Source: Siphonobacter sp. BAB-5405
GTDB lineage: Bacteria; Bacteroidota; Bacteroidia; Cytophagales; Spirosomataceae
NCBI RefSeq assembly: GCF_002872335.1
Contig: NZ_NJAG01000044.1
Span: 106,244 to 170,243, forward strand
DNA: 64,000 nucleotides
Reading direction: 5' to 3'
In this document: positions 62,558 through 64,000 of the stretch, piece by piece
Numbering within the stretch: the first letter of the stretch is position 1
Layout of the letters: every line of letters begins with the position of its first letter
Notes under the pieces: model-generated
What the model was told of the DNA's origin: nothing
The model's input: the letters and a program-made list of their open reading frames with translations, nothing else
The model's database searches: none
Position numbers and translations under genes: made by a program

Positions 62558-64000
62558 ATGATCCGATTTTTTACCCTTCTTTTTTTATTGACCACTTTAC
62601 AAATCCAGGCTCAGCAAATCAGGGGCTCCGTTGCAGAGGCCGCTACGGGTTTCAGAATTTCGGGTGCGAGCATCAGGTTGCTGGGTTCGGGCAAAGGAAC
62701 CGTTACCGATTCAGCCGGTTTCTTTACCCTGGCAGGCAAAGGAACGATACAGATTTCCGCGGTGGGCTACAAGACCGAGCGACGGGTCGCCGGAAATGAT
62801 TTTCTTAGCATTGAATTACTACCGGAGGCCAGTCAGTTACAAACGGTCGAAGTGACGGGTCGCCTGGCCAGGGACTACAGCGGCGATTATTCCTTTTCTG
62901 CCACGCGGATTTCAACACCTAACAAGGCTATTCCGCAGGCCATCACCTCCCTTACCAAAGAATTGATTACCGATCGGCAGGCTTTTCAATTGGGAGACGC
63001 CGTTAAGATCGCCAGCGGCGTGATTCCTTCCAGCTACTACAACCAGTACACCATTCGGGGAATCAGCCAGAACGAGGAAGGTCAGATCATCAATGGCATG
63101 CGTACGCGGCAATACTATTTTTTGCAACCACTGACGGCCAATATTGAACGGGTAGAAGTGATCAAAGGGCCAGCCAGTGCAACTTTCTCTTCCGTCGATC
63201 CGGGTGGAAGTATCAATATGGTGACGAAAAAACCCCTGGCTGTACAACGCAGGGAAGTCACACTGGGCGGCGGAAGTTTCAGTACCTTTCGCGGTACGCT
63301 GGATTTCACGGGTCCGCTGAACGAATCGAAAACAGTGCTTTATCGCCTGAACGCAGCCTATCAGCAGGCCCGTTCTTTCCGTGACCTGGTGAATAGCAAA
63401 TCACTCCTTCTTTCCCCCTCTTTGAGCTATATTCCGAACCAAAAAACGGCGTTGAATGCGGAGCTGATCTACAGTGATATGAACGGTACGCTTGACCGTG
63501 GCCAACCCATTTTTGGTGCAGTTGCCGGTCAGACGCGGCTCAACAGTACCTCCACCCGACTCAATCTGGGGGCACCGAATGACTACTTCCGGTCCAGGGA
63601 ATTGATTTTGATGGGAAGTCTGTCGCATAAGTTTAGTTCGAAGATTGGTTTCAACGCCGCGTACATGAAGCAGTCCTGGACGGAGGATTTGCGTGAACAC
63701 CGTACCACAAACGCTTTCGCCCCTACTATCAAAAACGAACCCGTAACCAGTCTGGCTGCCATGCAGTTTGTGCAACGCCAGCAATACTGGAACACCGACA
63801 ATCTGAATGCTTACCTGAACTTTGATTTTAATACGGGCAAGATTGGGCACAAGCTTCTGCTGGGCTATGATCTGACCAGCTGGAGCAAGCTCAAAGGCGG
63901 GGGACAAAATGCAGCCCGGGGTTTTCTGCTGAAAGACGGTACCGTAGCTAGTTCGTTTGTGCTGGCCAATGCCGCCAACTACCAGACCATTACCGCCAAC
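62558..64000 (+). CDS. TonB-dependent siderophore receptor (FhuA/FecA-like), partial
   Basis: From ATG 62558 to the right edge, 481 codons are visible with no stop. Signal peptide MIRFFTLLFLLTTLQIQAQ, then a carboxypeptidase regulatory-like domain (IRGSVAEAATGFRISGASIR), TonB-box-like EVTGRLAR, plug motifs (TIRGISQNEEGQIINGMRTR, ERVEVIKGPASATFSSVDPG, GSINMVTKKPL) and the first barrel strands. The motif IKGPASATF...GGSINMVTKKP is typical of ferric siderophore receptors. Same operon as the ABC exporter 12 nt upstream. Confidence 0.92.
   Translation, partial: MIRFFTLLFLLTTLQIQAQQIRGSVAEAATGFRISGASIRLLGSGKGTVTDSAGFFTLAGKGTIQISAVGYKTERRVAGNDFLSIELLPEASQLQTVEVTGRLARDYSGDYSFSATRISTPNKAIPQAITSLTKELITDRQAFQLGDAVKIASGVIPSSYYNQYTIRGISQNEEGQIINGMRTRQYYFLQPLTANIERVEVIKGPASATFSSVDPGGSINMVTKKPLAVQRREVTLGGGSFSTFRGTLDFTGPLNESKTVLYRLNAAYQQARSFRDLVNSKSLLLSPSLSYIPNQKTALNAELIYSDMNGTLDRGQPIFGAVAGQTRLNSTSTRLNLGAPNDYFRSRELILMGSLSHKFSSKIGFNAAYMKQSWTEDLREHRTTNAFAPTIKNEPVTSLAAMQFVQRQQYWNTDNLNAYLNFDFNTGKIGHKLLLGYDLTSWSKLKGGGQNAARGFLLKDGTVASSFVLANAANYQTITAN

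Noticed and set aside
1..64000. rRNA, tRNA, CRISPR arrays, prophage or intact insertion sequences
   Set aside because: None was recognised: no transposase, integrase or repeat-spacer pattern, and no tRNA-like cloverleaf was noticed on reading.

Overview
The window looks like a chromosomal segment of a Bacteroidota bacterium, most likely order Cytophagales (Spirosoma/Siphonobacter-like). The evidence is two complete SusC/SusD pairs, a FecI/FecR-type sigma/anti-sigma pair with DUF4974, STN and carboxypeptidase-regulatory-like domains on outer-membrane proteins, DUF4374/PepSY iron genes, VCBS/ASPIC proteins, and promoters with the Bacteroidota -7 box TAnnTTTG. Shine-Dalgarno sequences are mostly absent. 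The taxonomic call is inference; no rRNA or tRNA gene was seen.

Layout. 1-1327 (-): two DUF2382/YsnF-type stress proteins. 1780-5583 (+): a glycosyltransferase, then an SDR, an NAD-dependent epimerase and a DUF4833 protein, followed by what looks like the 3' remnant of a sterol-desaturase-family gene. 5785-9371 (-): ECF sigma factor, FecR anti-sigma and an unusual outer-membrane protein joining an STN domain to nine 16-residue repeats and a barrel. 9640-12973 (-): DEAD-box helicase, two YceI proteins and a TetR regulator, then an AT-rich gap with a 75-nt near-perfect palindrome. 13609-26893: a redoxin and a broken ROK regulator (-), diverging from SusC/SusD, a cytochrome c/type II copper monooxygenase, a large VCBS/ASPIC protein and a vanadium-type haloperoxidase (+). 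26945-30457: a class A beta-lactamase-like protein, a small protein and a FUSC transporter. 30804-37837 (+): SusC/SusD, glycerophosphodiester phosphodiesterase and an NPP-type phosphodiesterase, which form a phosphodiester-utilisation locus. 37974-45078: Zn alcohol dehydrogenase, AraC regulator behind three iterated palindromes, S41 peptidase, PafA-like alkaline phosphatase, and a PadR regulator with a membrane partner. 45497-48855: YciF-type ferritin-like protein, large-subunit catalase and ankyrin protein, an oxidative-stress island. 49096-52111: small membrane and lipoproteins, a frameshifted GNAT and a serine hydrolase. 52441-64000: iron acquisition, with an AraC/PchR-like regulator, TonB receptor (frameshifted near its end), DUF4374 lipoprotein, PepSY membrane protein, two ABC-2 permeases with an ATPase, and a second TonB-dependent siderophore receptor cut by the window edge.

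Two systems stand out. First, the redoxin at 13609 and the cytochrome c/copper monooxygenase at 20657 read like the two halves of a protein that, from memory, is a single fusion in other bacteria. Here they flank a ROK-SusCD unit and are followed by a VCBS-haloperoxidase pair, which suggests one secreted oxidative system. Second, the sigma/FecR pair is coupled to an STN-bearing, repeat-containing barrel instead of a TonB receptor. A near-identical promoter motif in front of padR and the pafA-like gene suggests a small regulon. Three genes (ROK, GNAT, TonB receptor) carry single-base frame disruptions that may be real or sequencing errors.
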